DNA from: Muricea muricata
Taxonomy: Eukaryota > Cnidaria > Anthozoa > Malacalcyonacea > Plexauridae
Assembly: GCA_963855995.1 (NCBI GenBank)
Contig: OY979718.1
Coordinates: forward strand, 36,781,059-36,845,058
Reading direction: 5' to 3'
DNA: 64,000 bases
The position numbers and the translations under genes were made by a program. A model generated the notes under the pieces. It had not been told where the DNA came from, searched no databases, and saw only the letters and a program-made list of their open reading frames with translations. Below, one piece after another: positions 15,601 to 30,600 of this stretch (the stretch's first letter is position 1; every line of letters begins with the position of its first letter).

Positions 15601-18600
15601 GCCATCTTTTTCGTTGCGGTCAATTAGTTTGATTTATTTTGAAAACGACCTTATGCCTTCATTTACTTCGCTTAGCATTTGATCTCATGAACTGATCGAA
15701 CTCTTGTTTATCCACACTGACTCAGTCCATCATCAAGGCGTTGTTACGCGCTGCAATTGTTCGTGCAACCTGCAAAGTAATTCTGTCTTAGGCAGGTGTT
15801 TTTTCAAATGATGTGCTGAAACATTTGTTGGTCTGGTTTTCATTCTGCCTTCATAAAAGACCGTTTTTAGAAGCTGAATTAGGTACAAGCGGAAGAAATC
15901 CTGTAAGAGAGGACTGCCCGCTTCTACAAAACATCAGCCTGAGTCGGAATTACTAACACATTGCAAGTTGCAGCAAGAAAAATTGCAGCGTATACTGACA
16001 AAGCACTGCATTTCAACAACATCAAATCATGCAAGAAGGCCACATTCTTAAAGATCCACAGGAAACTACATACTGTAGTATACAGTCTGTCTTCTAGCTT
16101 TATCGCGGAAAGACCTGCACGTAAATCAATCATACCTGTTTCTATAGCATTGAACGACACATCAAACGCGAAGATATATGCTGCTGGTTGAGGAGCTCGT
16201 AGCTAAATGTAAAATTATATAGAATCAAATGCCAAATGGTAATGTATCCTAAATGTCGCTTATGATAGTGTAATTTTCGACAATACGCCTTTTTATTCAT
16301 TAATTTATGAAAGTGTCAACTTTTGAGACGAAATTTTGTGCAACATTTTGGTTATTTCCATTACAAAGATCAGTAAAATGACCATAGATTGACCTTAAAA
16401 TGACCTTTGGTACAATTTTTGTAAATCTCTTCCTGTCGAGATAAATTTTATTTGATATGCAAATAACACACCACCGACGTCATACAGTATGAGTACATAA
16501 CTACATATCTATATGAGATTGCTTGTACAGGGCGAGTAAAAAAAAACTGATGCTCTTTCAAATTCAAATTAGCTGCGAATTTCATTACGGTGTATTCCCA
16601 TGGGTATACAGAGAACAGATCGTGATTTAGTACACAGTACGTAAACCAATTCAACTAATGATGCCAGCTCGTTAGTATCAGTTTTTTTTAAGCCTGGTCC
16701 TCACTAGCGACATAAGCATAAGCAAAATAACAAAGAATAAATTTTCCTTTGAGGTTTGCGAAGACAACGCAAAACGAATTTTCTATTGAATTTGCTTTTG
16801 TTCTGCCATAGCTTATGTTCGTAGTCTTATGCTTGTGCTTATGCTCATGTCGATGTCTGTTCTCTGTATACCTATGGGAATACTTAAAGTTCCATAATGA
16901 AATTCGCGGCTAATTTGAATTTGAAAGAGCATCAGTTTTTTTTACTCACCCTGTATATCGTAACATATAAGAATGTAAAAAAAAACTAAAGCTATGTGTG
17001 TATGCTAACGCAGATTCACATCCCGGCTGGTAACGTATATGTGATATTTCAACAACTTTTTAAATAAATGAAGGTCTTAATATATATACAGAGCACAGCA
17101 ATGACTTACCATGTATTCTGAAGGAGCTATAAATTCGTACGTCGCTGACTTCACTTCAGGCCTTCTCGTCGGTTCTCCATACGATTTCGTCGTTGGATCA
17201 TAACAAAATTCCTCGGGAACTAAAGTCAAAGAAAACGCGTTCTTGCAGGTCAAAAAGAATATGATTCATGGACGTTTCAAGGCATTTCAAGACCATTTAC
17301 CAGAAAATTAAGCGCCTTTTTAAGGCATTTCAAGACTATTTGACCATGTAAACGAGGAATTGGTGACAAATTCGCCAAACACTCCTCATTTACACGGTGA
17401 GAAACCATTTGACACATGAAATTTCTGAAAGAAAAATTAGTCGGGTAAAGGAGGCTTGAAAGGAACAAAAATAGTGGTTAAGTCTTGTTCAATTATTTGC
17501 AATTTCATTGAATGTGAAATAACTTCTAGTAGACGTCTGCGCTGCACCAATGAATTTGAAAAAGATTGATTGCAATTTCGAAAATAGAATGAGGTAGTCA
17601 ATGACAGGTATGTCGTTTTGACCAAAGGCATTTCGTTGAGGCCTGCAATGTAAATGAACACACGATATTTTCAAATTTCATGAATTCTACACACTAACCT
17701 TCGTTGACTCGGTAACACATATTACATCTCCACCGCCTCGATTCAGTGAATGTTACAAAAGGATTTATATACGTTCTACAGGACCGACATCGCACTATCG
17801 TGCTGGACTGAATCACTGCGAGATTCTAAAGTAAAAGTTGGAATTGCTCATTAGTATCCACAATTCTGATAAGCTTGAAAACAACTCTAAACATGAGAAT
17901 GATTTTTGCGGTGTCACTCTGGTCAAAGAGTAGAGCCTAGAAAGAGGGGCAAGTTCAGTCAAAAAAGCGTAAAATGCTTGCGTGATGATTCGTCATGGGC
18001 GCCATGTTCCTAGCCAGTGCCCTAAACAGAAACATTTCCCCCGGTATTAGTAACCATTTTTAATATTTCCGGGGGGATAACTCCTCTGTTTAGGGCACTG
18101 GCTAGGAACATGGCGCCCATGATGAATATTGCATGCTCGTTTCCTCCGGAAATATTAAAATTGGTTACTAATACCGGGGGGGGAATGCTACTGTTTAGGG
18201 CACTGGCTAGGAACATGGCGTCCATGACGAATCATCACGACAGCACCTTACGCTTTTTTTACTGAACCTGCACCTCTTTGTAGTCTCCACTCTTTGCTCC
18301 GGTGTTATCCACACCTAGGACCTTTGCAGGTAATCTTTCAGCTTGCCTGATGTGGATATAAATTCGAGTAACATCACTTTCACCTGAGTACATATAACCA
18401 AAACACCGAAAAATCATTTATAAAGAAGGAACTAGGAACCAGTTCCTAAATATCAAATACTTGAACCGCCTGCATGCTTCAGTTGGCACAGCATTAGGCT
18501 GACATTCCAAAGGTCGTACTGCAGGTTCGATTCTGGTCGTTCTCAGGTATATATCAAATATCGCAGAGCATCTACAGTTCAAATAATCGCATATCCCCAC

Positions 18601-21600
18601 CGTGGGGGGTTAAGGGTCACGAGTAAAAGAGCAAAGCCCACGTGATGGACATGTTTATCACTTACAAGCTATTGCGCGAACAAAAGGGATCTGTTTATGA
18701 ATTTTTTTCCTACAGTGCGGCAGCACTTGATTAGAATTTCAATACCAGCGATTTATAACATTGAAAGGAAAATTGATTACATATTTCCGACGAAAGGAAC
18801 TGGCTGAGCGTAGCGAGGGCAACATAAATACCTACTGAAAATTACTCTAATTCGCGAATGAAAATTTGAGGTTAGGTCATAGTTGTAATACTTACGAATG
18901 TTATTACTAAAGTTAAATGTTGCTCAGACTTGAGAGATGAGTGATTAATGGAAATTTCTTTTCATATTTGCTTATTTAATAATACTTTGAGGTGGATTTA
19001 TTATGCACTTTCGACCCGCAATTTTCATTTAACTTGTACGTACTCTATTTTTTTTTCATGTTTTAATAATTCAAAAACGGCGATATTAAAAAGTTAATAG
19101 TCCGGTCTATCAAACAGTGAAAGAATTATTCCCGCAGATCAAATATATTGAGCTGCGTTAGAGTACTCCAAAGTTCGACTGTCTTTTTTTAAATAAAGAT
19201 ATTCGTAAAAATTCTGCCAATGATGGCGCTAAGGGGGTAGGGTTGGCGAGCTGAATAATAGAGGCTACGAAATACTTATTGTGTACATAAATGTGTCCAA
19301 ATATTTTTAGTTCATTTTTGAGTCATTTTTCTTTGATGAACCGCAGTAAGCAACTCAGATTAGTTACCTTGCATGGATAAATTATTGGATAAAACTTGCT
19401 TAGAAATCCTAAAATCTTTAAAGTCGATCGATTGTTGCTGGAAAAGCTCCTCAAAAAGGTGAGATGGATACCACGAAAGTGGGGATCTAGGCCATATAAA
19501 ACCCTCGGACGCTGCCCGTCCACGAAATCTTTATATGACATAAATCCCCGGCCTCCCTCTGGATATTAAAATTACAAAGATATTAAAAGGACATTTCTGA
19601 TACTGCTGTCAAGATGATTAAAGATAAGGTCAAGTTAGCCTTCGCGCAATCACTTGTACATCGCACAGGAGACGGTCGGGCTTGTGCATGCTCAATGTGA
19701 AGGCGTCCGATATGAAAAATTAAATTTATACTTGTTTTCATACATCTTCCAGTATACTCCAATTTACGTCAATTCAATATAAATTGGGGGTCAAAGCGAC
19801 GTTGAATGAATTGTATGATGTGTAATTCCGCCAAACGAACTTGACCGCAATGATTTCAAAATGTATTAACGAATGTGTAAGCATCTGTTTTTGGTATTTA
19901 TAACAATTGACTATAACTATACGGGAGAAACCAATATTACTGCAAACGCTGGCATGGAATTCACGTACATTCATGTACCATATCATATTATCTGCATTTT
20001 CGGAACAGTTTCAAATGTATTACTTCTGGTTGTGTTTATCAAAGATCCCCTGAAATGCTTCAGAAATTCAGGAACATATCTTGTCATAAGCCTTTCAGTT
20101 TCCGATTTGCTGACGAATGTATTTGGTTCGTTTCCACATATCACATCAAGAACTGGTTTTTATTTGTTTTTACTCACTTATTGGTTTGGGAGTGTCTCGC
20201 TTGCATCGCTGAGTTCCGTATCGATTGATCGCTTTATAATAGTGACTTATCCGATAAAGTACCGTACTTTAGTCAAGGGAAAAGCTATGGTTTTGTGGCT
20301 AGCAACTATTTGGATAGTGACCTGTGCCATCCCGCTATGCATGTTTTTCTCAGACAGTCACGAGGCAAGCACCAAAAGCGCACTCCACATTTTCAACGTA
20401 ACCGTTGCCATAATAACAGCAGTGATATACGCATCTACATATCACAAGTTAAAGGAACAGTCGAGGAACATAGCATTGACAAATTCAAATGAAAGTCGTG
20501 CACAAACAATACGTATCCTTAAAGAAAGACGATTTTTGAACACAATCATTATTCTGGCATGTATTGCTTTCGTTTGTACAGTGCCACCTCTGATAATTTC
20601 TGCGATCTACATTTTTCTAGATCTCGAGAGGTCAAAAATTCATGACAGAATTTTTGTTTCAGTTTTACAAATAAACTTTGCAGTGAATCCATTGATATAT
20701 ATTATACGTTTGCCAAACTATCGCAAAACATTTTATTTGATTTACTGTAGAAAACGAACATCTTCAAGTTGAGTTAATTCTGTATTTATATTAAACATAT
20801 TTTAATTAGGTTTTAGTTGAAAACTGATTTGCTAAAACTGTCTTAAAAAAAGTCAACTCTTACACCAAGTAATAGCTTTATTGTTGAACGTGCTTTTCCA
20901 ACGAAAATTCTTAGAAACTCATACAGGTTGATATACTTTATAATCAAATATTCTTGCATGAAATTCCGTATGATCATATTAATACAGTTTATTAGATGAC
21001 AAGTACCACTTCCGGTGAAATGACGCACGCTGATTGGCTGAAAAGCACTTTCACCGGCCATTACATAAATTCAAAATGGCCGCCAATGAAAGTTTTCTAA
21101 TTATTCATACTTTTGATGAAATTAAACGAATGAAGGACGCATTACAAAAAAGTACAAATACGCATTAAATACACATTACAAAAAAGTAAATACGCATTAC
21201 AAAAAAGTACAAATATACAGGAGCAAACTTTGTTAAACTATTTAAAGGTAGCCAACCGTTTGGAACTAATTTAAAAATAACTAAGCACGTAAATTCAAAG
21301 TAACTTGTAAATTATTTGTAAAATATTGCAATAGTTTCTAGACCAGAATTTACATAGTATATCTAAGAATGTCAATATCACTGGTTAAATTAATGATTTG
21401 AAACACTTGTAGGGTGTCATGCTATGTATAGAAGTGTTATCCTATAGATCTTATGCATAAATTGTGATTGGGGCCGTGTATCCTAGGAAACAGGAATTTA
21501 CGCATTGTTATTGGTCACTCCTTGCAAACAGTGACCAATAGCAGCTGGGAAATTTGTCTGAGCATGCGCCAGATAAGCCTGCGTGAACGCGTGGAAATTG

Positions 21601-24600
21601 CGTGATTTACGCGTGATATTTAAAAATCATATAACAAACATGGATCACAAGCATTTTCAGTGGACTAAACGACCTTGTAGCGTAATTTTTGAGAGCACGC
21701 TAACAAATCAGGTGAGTAGATATAAACATGAAGGCCAAGTTCCAGCTAAAATCATGTTGGAGCAAAAGGCTGATTTTTTAAAATTCGACTCAAACTAGTC
21801 AACGCTCGTACTCGAACAACAATACAAAAATGTCACTGAAATCGATCGACTAAACGCATTAGTCAATTGAAAAATATCTTTATTTGTACGAAAACATTTA
21901 TACAGTATCAAAGACATCATTGCACTGACGGCCCACGTGATTGTGGATGTTTTATCACTTTCACGACCATTTCAACAACAACCGTAATTTAAAGTACTTT
22001 TCCGGTAGCGAGTCTCACAACAAACTATTGGCCATGAGCGGAATTTATAAAACAAAAAAATTGGTTTCGAAAGGAACATAAACATATTGGAAGTAACAGG
22101 AAACAAATATCTTTTTGGAGCAAAAGCTAAATTTTTCAGTATTAAGTCAAACGTAAATCCAACATCGCGCTTAATTCTTGGCAATCCACTCCACAATTGT
22201 ATAAAATTTGCTTCAACAGACGATGTCATCACTTCAAAATATGATTAACTGACAGCTATATCAGTCCTTTACTGAAATCAATGAAAAATTGTAAACACAA
22301 TTATAACTGGTTCGTCAAAGAAACTAAATTCCGAGCACCTCTGAAATCTATCTGTATTTCGCAAATAATATATGCTAATTACATTTTGTGTTCAGCCGCA
22401 ACAATATTTTTGCACAGCGGTGGCAAATTTCTCAGCTGCTGTGACCAATAACAATGCATAAATTCCCGTTTCCTAGGATAACCGGTCGGATCACGATTTA
22501 TGTATGAGGTCTATTGTTAAGATAATATCTTAGTAGTTAATTAACAAAATTGTGTTCTAAACTCTAATCTATACGTGAATTTAAAACCATTTGGCCGTTA
22601 GATATTAACTAACGACATCAACACTTTAACATGAAAAAAAATTTCGCCAAGTAAACTCTGTACCGCATCCTAGCTCAATTCAATGATAATGTCTTACTAA
22701 ATGTAGCAAGAATATTCTGTGATAGCTATATTCATGGCCGTAAGAACCACGGGGGCAAGGGGGGCTCGAGCCCCCCTAACTTCAAAGGCACGGGGGCTGA
22801 GCCCCCTAAAAATCATCGTTGAGTCTAGAAGTAAATGAACGTTTTTAATGGTTTACAGTCTTACACATGTCTTAATCCAATAATTATGGTAAAACTAACC
22901 TCAAAAGTGCAAAAAAACATGTTTAAGCGTGCTAAAAAGAGGAAAAAATTCTGGGGGGCGTGTCCCCGGACCCCCCAGCAGCACTTGTGCCTTCAGCGGT
23001 CGAAGAGCCCCCCTAACTTTTTTCATCTTCCTACGGCCTTGGCTATATTTTAATGCTTTGTGGATTAACTTTAGATTCAAATGTATTCAAATCGTTGTTC
23101 TATTACAGATATTCGAAAATGCTCCGAAAATTCAGAAACGTAACGTAATAAACCGTTCAGACTATGCGCACATAAAGTCGTTTCCCAGCGCCTTCACAAC
23201 AGTCAAAATGAAGACGAGATCAACTATAAAAATTCTCAGGGCATAAAGTCTTTCTCCAGAGAGTTTTTGTAGCGTTTAATTTACACGGATAACCTTGTCA
23301 ATGTTTACTATCTAAATAAAGGGCAATGTTCTGATATCGCAACAAGTGTTCAGATAGTGAATTGCATTATTCGTACACTTACAGTGTTCTAGATATTTGT
23401 GGCAGAAACAGCACTCCACCTTTCATAGTGCGATCGTCTGCATACACTACAGTAACATTATAGCAAAGCGACAGATATGGTTCAACTATTCATTTTCGAC
23501 AAACGGCATTTTGTTTATACTAATAAAGAGCACCCAAAAATGTATGGAGTGTGGACAATAGTCATTTTTGGTCCATATTTTGAACCTTTTAGCATGCAGT
23601 CTTTTTAATTCAAATAACGGTTGTAAAAAGCGAGGTCATCGGAAGATCGTGATATCTTCTCAAGAATTTCCCTGTAGTTTACAATATTTACAAAAGACTT
23701 ACCGAAAGGTCCTTAAAAGGATGAACCAATATCCCGAAAGGTAGCTTGCATTTCTTTAGAAGCGAATCATTCTCGGGGATGTTGCTCAACGTGCAGCATA
23801 GAATACTACAGAAAAAAAAATTTTTATCGCACATAGACACGCCACGAATCCTCGCTTCGATTGTAGGGGGTCAACCCCGTAATATTTACAAGTTGTTCAA
23901 TCGCGGGTTAACGTAAAATTCGGAAAAAAGCAGCTTGTTTATAAGCTTGCAAATATTTCTTCACAAATTTTGTCTGGATCACTAGTAGTTTTAGTTTCTG
24001 AAGATACATGGGTAGAAATACAGTAACTAAACAGTGCGTTAAACTTTAACCATGAGTTATCGCTAACCTAGCTTCGAACTACTGGCTCCAGAGCTGTTGG
24101 AAATGGCCCAAGATGGAGCTGAGCAATTAAAAAGAGGAACGCCCCCCCCTCCAAAAAAAAAAGTTTCGACTAATGAAATGACAGAACGATGATATATCAG
24201 CAAGCTCACGCATATCATGGCACGACTTTGTTTATCGCCTAAAGTTGTTTACCTTTCGTACACACGTAAACAATTCGATTTGTAGTTAGTCTGCAAACAT
24301 TAAGCCGCCGACAGGTTGTGCTGGTAGTGCTTGTTACAAGTAATTGTTCACAATTTAATTGCGAACAAGTTATTAAAGTGTTTATGAAACGAAATTTTGT
24401 CCAACATTTTGTTGGTTGCATTGGGAAGATCAGACAAAATAACAATATAACTTCTTTGGTAGAATTTTTGTTACTCCGTTACTTGTCAAGATATTCAACT
24501 TTATCGGATATGCAAATAACACAACCACCGAGTCATACTGTATAATGAGTGTCTATTAGATTGCTTATTTTGTAGCATATAATAGTGAAAAATAACTAAA

Positions 24601-27600
24601 ACTACACTTGCATGTGTGCAGGCCATGTTTAACAACCAGGCCTGAGTATTTAAGTGTTATATGTTGAGTACTTTTTAAATTAACGAAGCTTTTTTGAAAA
24701 GTAATTTATGCACAATGACTTCATTGGTTGTGTTACTTTCATATCAATTAAAATTGAATATGTTAAAAAGTAAGGCAGTTACAAAAATTCTATTAAAGAA
24801 TTCATACTATGATTTAAACTGATCTTTCCAATGCAATCAAACAATTGTGAGAGATATTTCGTTTTATAAACACTTCAACAGTTACCTTGTGGCATCATCA
24901 GACTTGTTGCAAGGTTGTTCCAACAAGGCCGGTATGGTCATGATGTAACAATTCTGTTACAACCTTGTGTCGTCCGCCTTGTAATATTTTTGTTATCGGA
25001 TTTCGGACAACCTTGTACAACAAGTGCGATAATGCCCTCGAGCTTGTTACAATTTGTTAAAGAAAGACATGTTAAGCAGATTTTACATTTAAGAATAAAC
25101 TATTTTAATAGATATTTTTACATACTGTAGTTCCTTAACCATTTATTAAAGTGCATATGACACGAAATGTTATATTTCAGAATCATAGAATACATTGTAA
25201 AGTGATTATCACAGTGTAATTTATTTTTCAAAAACATGATGTTAAGGCGACTATTTAAACGTTTTAATAAATGACCGTGAGGCAAAAACTATCCCATGCA
25301 TGGGAACGAGTTTGCACCAAAATGACATCATAATGACGTTAGTGGTTTTACCCAGAGTCAAATTGAGTCAATGAACAGAAAATACATCTCATCAGTGACG
25401 TCATTTTGGTGCAATTTCGTTCCCAGTCATAGGACAGTTTTTTGCCTCACGGCCACGCATAAAAACGTTCAAATAATTCCCTTGGCATCATGTTTTTTAA
25501 AAATAAATTACTCTGCGTAAATCACCGCAGTAAGAAGTCTGTAATTCTAAACCATAAAATTTCGTGTCATATGCAGTTTAATAAACCTCTGCCTTGTAAT
25601 AATTTAATACTTATATTAACTTCTGTTAATCCATGTAAAATGGTGTCGAAAAGCCTCCTTGAGGAACACAATAAAATTTGTGACTGCAATGACGTCTTCT
25701 GTGATATATTACAGTACAGAAGCACAAAAAATGAAATCTGTTTGTTTTATACAATAAAAAAGCTTAACTAAACGAGAAAAATCCCTCGCGAAAACATTTT
25801 GCTTAAGGCATCACGCCATCAGATGACGTCAACTGTGCGTGTGTAGCATAATAACAAATGACTTACTAACTTTTCGGCCTAAACTCAGACGAATTTCATA
25901 TTTTTTTCTAAATCAAATGTCCGAGACTTTGTCTAAACATGTTTTGTTAAAGTTTCAAGAAAGTTGTAATATTTTTTATCATGTTTTCTCATGACCTGCC
26001 ATGCCAATATGGAATAATCATTGGCACATTTCCTACACAAAACTGGGGGCGTTTTGAGGGTTGCAGTACTTTATCGAAAATTTTTTACTGTAAATAAGTT
26101 ATTTATCAATAAGCGATATAACTTGGTGTTGTTCATAATATATTGTATGTATGGTCATTATAATGTTAAATGGATGAGAAAATGTTAAACCAAAAACGAG
26201 TATCTATATTTGTCCATGGTATCATTTATACCCAGAAATCTCTAAACAAGCACAGAAAACAAATACAGGTAGGTGAATATTAAAAATACCACCGACCGAC
26301 CCGTCGTAAACGATAAAGCACTTACTTCGGTTTAGCATTTTTCTTCCGCAAATCCTGAAAATATTAACAAAATAATTACACTATTGTAAGTATAGGTAAT
26401 AGCATGGTTTCGAGTGCAATTTGGAAATAACATTCACGAGTGAGTTTTTAATGACGCCCATAACGTCGTGATAAATACGTGTGAATTAGTCTGAACTTCC
26501 CAATGGTGATGTATTTTATTTAAATAAATACAGTTCGTTAAAAACCCAGCCAAATTTGACCGCAATCACTCTTAAATTTCACCCGCCATGTTTGTTTTTT
26601 TTTGTTAAGAAAATTTGCACTCCCGTTTTCCTACGTCAAATTTGATAGGTTCTTCTGTTGTTACAGATTTTTGCACTGCTATTACAGATTTTGCACTGTT
26701 GTTACAGAAACAGAACAATCACAATCCAGATACCTGTCTTTGTATATTATTAACACTGTAACATAATTGGCGCCGATTCTTGGCATGGGACGATAGGTAA
26801 CAATAGAGCAGACATAGACCGCACATTTCTTTTCTCAGTAAAAAATCGATCTCCCCAAAACGGCGGATTTAGAAGGGCATTAATTTGGCCCGTTCCATAT
26901 TGTAAGCGCGTACGATAAGAGTACAAGTGTTGTGCTTACCGGGGGCAGTGAGATATTAACGTCGTCCTTCACAGGAGGAAAGAAATTACGTCCATCAAGA
27001 AGATTAACAGGTTGACTGTCAAATTGCTGAAAAGTATTTGCACGGACACTTAAGCAAGCATAATGCAAAATTTTGATAGATTGTGAGTAAGAACCTGATA
27101 TTACCTGAAGTGATAATTTTCCCATTTGACCTTGAAGTTGATTATTTTGTTTGCTTCCATATTGATTGTTCATATATGGTGTTGCATTCGGGCTCTACAA
27201 ACAAATACAAAATCCGCATGTCAATACAATCTCGTACACAGAGCATTCGAATACACTGCTGCGTGCCAGGTTGATGTGAATATTCGAAAAATTATTCCAG
27301 GACAGGCACTGTTTGTCTAAAGAAATCCATTTTTTCGTCTATTAATTTTTTGTTTAAATATATTGCTTCGTTCTCAAATTTAGGGTATAGATTTATAAAC
27401 ATACTGTGTAATCACAATAGGAGATTCAGAGAGTAAAAACAAAGATATAAATGACTAAAACAGCAAAATGGATTTCTATTCTGTTGATATAGTTTTTAAT
27501 CTTTTTTCTCAGTCATATTTTTTTCGTCTACTAATTTTACGTTTAAATATACTTTACTTTGTTCTCAAATTTAGGGCAGATTTATAAACATATTGTGTAA

Positions 27601-30600
27601 TCACAATAGGTGTTTCAGAGAGTAAAAACAAAAATATAAATGACTTAAAACATCAAAATGGATTTCTATTCTGTTGATATAGTTTTTAATCTTTTTTCTC
27701 AGTTATATTTTTTTCGTCTACTAATTTTACGTTTAAATATACTTTACTTTGTTCTCAAATTTAGGGCAGATTTATAAACATATTGTGTAATCACAATAGG
27801 TGTTTCAGAGAGTAAAAACAAAAATATAAATGACTTAAAACATCAAAATGGATTTCTATTCTGTTGATATAGTTTTTAATCTTTTTTCTCGGTCATATTT
27901 TTTTCGTCTACTAATTTTACGTTTAAATATACTTTACTTTGTTCTCAAATTTAGGGCAGATTTATAAACATATTGTGTGTAATCACAATAGGTGTTTCAG
28001 AGAGTAAAAACAAAAATATAAATGACTTAAAACATCAAAACGGATTTCTATTCTGTTAAAATAGTTTTTAATCTTTTTTTCTCAGTCATATCACAGAAAG
28101 CCCATGTAGACTTTGCCCTCATCCAGCAACCATCATCTATTGTCGATTTGTGGCTTTAAACGCATTTCGTTTGAATAAAATCGGCACAACCGTCAAGAAT
28201 AGACATGTATAACAAAATACAAAACATAAATATATCATAGAGAGTAAATTTTGCAAAAATATATAACGCCCAAGGCTTTAAAGTGCTTTATTCATTACAT
28301 CACGTTTTCACCTGGAATGCAATGCTATATCCAGTACACCGAGTGATTTTTTTTTCAAACACTCTAAACATGTTCAGTATCTGGTAAAACCCATATTAAG
28401 GTTCAGCATTTTCGAGTTCAAGTCAGTTTTTATCCCTTGCGAGTAAAATATCCCTGTTATCGTCGCTTTCAATGTTTTTTTTTTTGCGGCAGCTGAAAGA
28501 AGTACTATCTCTCGTACAACTGACCCTAGCCTTACAGTCTAAATGAATTTCGACACAAAATTCAAGGCAGGATTTTCGAGAAAATGTAAGGGCATTGGAT
28601 ACTATGATCTCCCCAAGTCGACAAAGGGTAGAAATAAAAAATACTTTACTTTCATACATTTTACAATATAATAATGTCTGCTTGTTTAATAATAATAAAC
28701 AATTATTGAATGGGGTTGAGCATGATATCGTGAATTATCAAGGACGAGGTTGGCGTTATCTACCGAAGCCAAAGGTTGAGTTGGATAACACAAACCGAGG
28801 CCTAGATAATTGTCGATATCATGCGAAAACCGAATTCAATAATTGTTTTATTTTGTATTCACAACAAAAAAAAAAGAACTATGCAAATGGAACACACGAA
28901 AATTTCATGCCAAGTTAATTCGTACAACATTTTTTTAATGTTCTCTCAATGCAGCAATGTTTTTAAAACAATTAACTGGTAGTAATCAATCATTTAAACT
29001 AACGAAAATCAATATTTCTAGTACAACTTGCTGTTCTGTTTTGTCGCTTCTGCGTAGAACAACTTTAAATTCGCTACCTGCTAAGTAATGTCTCCCGATA
29101 TTTTATTGCTTGAAAATACAGTTATACAGTTTTATTTCTCTCTGTGTGCTTTTACACAATCTTTCTTTGAGAACAACGTCAAATATCTCTCTTGCCTAAC
29201 GACAGAAAGTAATTTAAAGCCAGATAAAAGCCATTCTTACTCTCAAAAAATATTTAGTTTTTGGCGGGAATTTAAGCAAGCTACCGACCGTGCTAGGGGC
29301 TTGGGTTCGACAGCGTGCAATAATACTTTGTTTCAGACCGAACTTCAATCCAAAACAAGGTATTATTGCACGCTTATCACGTCAGCAGCTAAAATAACGC
29401 GTCATCTTGCTGATACGGTAAATTATCCGTTGCGCTTTAACCAATCACGAACAAGAATAAAATTTGAATACATAATAAGAAATATTATTTATTGAAAATA
29501 TTTTAGGAGTTTTGATTGGTTAAGAGCTAAAGGTGAAATCCTCATATCCGCTTGGTAGTTACCCAAATTTGAAGTTGAAAATAAATATACGACATTATGA
29601 CTTATTTCGTCGTATATTGAAAACAAATATACGACATTATGACTCATTTCGACGTATATTGACTGGCCTTTGTTAATCGACCTTTCGCTTTAATTGGCTT
29701 ATTAAAGTTTTCGAACAATTTCATGCTGTTCTATCATTAGCAGCTTGTGTAGTCTTACTTACAAAGCAAGCGTTTAAACTGAGTTTAAAATATTTTCAAA
29801 AAATAATAAAACAATTATTGAATTCGGTTCTCGGTGGATACGAGGATTTATTAAGGCCTCGGTTTGTGTTATCTGCCTCAGCCGAACTCTGCCTTAATAA
29901 TTCCTCATATCCTGCTCGTTCTCATTCAATAATTGTTTATTAATATTTGCTAAAGGAGACATTAATTAGGTGGGTGCAAAACTTCTTAGGGGACGAGCTG
30001 AAAATTTCAGGAGAGGTGTGAAGTGACAAAATCATACCGCGTTCCATTCTATACATGTTTTTCAACTTACTGCCATATTGGGAGCCATTATTTCTGTCCC
30101 TGGCGCCTGCGATCCCGTTTGAGAGCCATACGCTCCAGGAGTAGTGGCCTGGCTAGGCGAAAGTGTACCAGGAATGCCCTGGTTTGGGTACGCGCTGCCA
30201 TATGACTAAAAAAAACAAACAATAAACATTCTAGCATACGCTGTCTACAAAGGAAATCATTGAGCTGCGGGTGGGACAGGGGGTGGAAGACGAGTGTCAT
30301 TGAAGTCCATAGCCAGAAACACACAAGCTACATCTATGCTCCTGCTTGCTGGTCGTTCAAAGCTGGGTTAGCGCTGGTCCAGAGTGAAAATTTATTAGCT
30401 TCAGTATTTCTACACATCCGCTTCTTTCAAAGTTCAGAAACCAAAACTACTAGAATGATCTAGAGAAGAGTTCTGAGAAATATTTCCAAGATGAAAGACA
30501 AACTGCCGAGAAATTTTACGTTATCCCATGGGATTAAGCTAAACGGCTTTTGAACAACTGAAGCTTGCAGACTTGCTGTAAGTTGTGATCGTCGAGCCGA

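Larger units (their letters stand above)
18546..26325. other. SEC24 introns holding the antisense GPCR and repeats
   Basis: Apart from the GPCR at 19873, the SEC24 exon at 23703-23805 and the listed elements, no coding sequence was recognised. The stretch 18600-19870 looks unique and AT-rich, with no visible promoter motif for the GPCR. Confidence 0.5.

Noticed and set aside
27331-28091. Regular repeats that might suggest CRISPR
   Set aside because: Units are about 190 bp, contiguous and without spacers, and the genome is eukaryotic.
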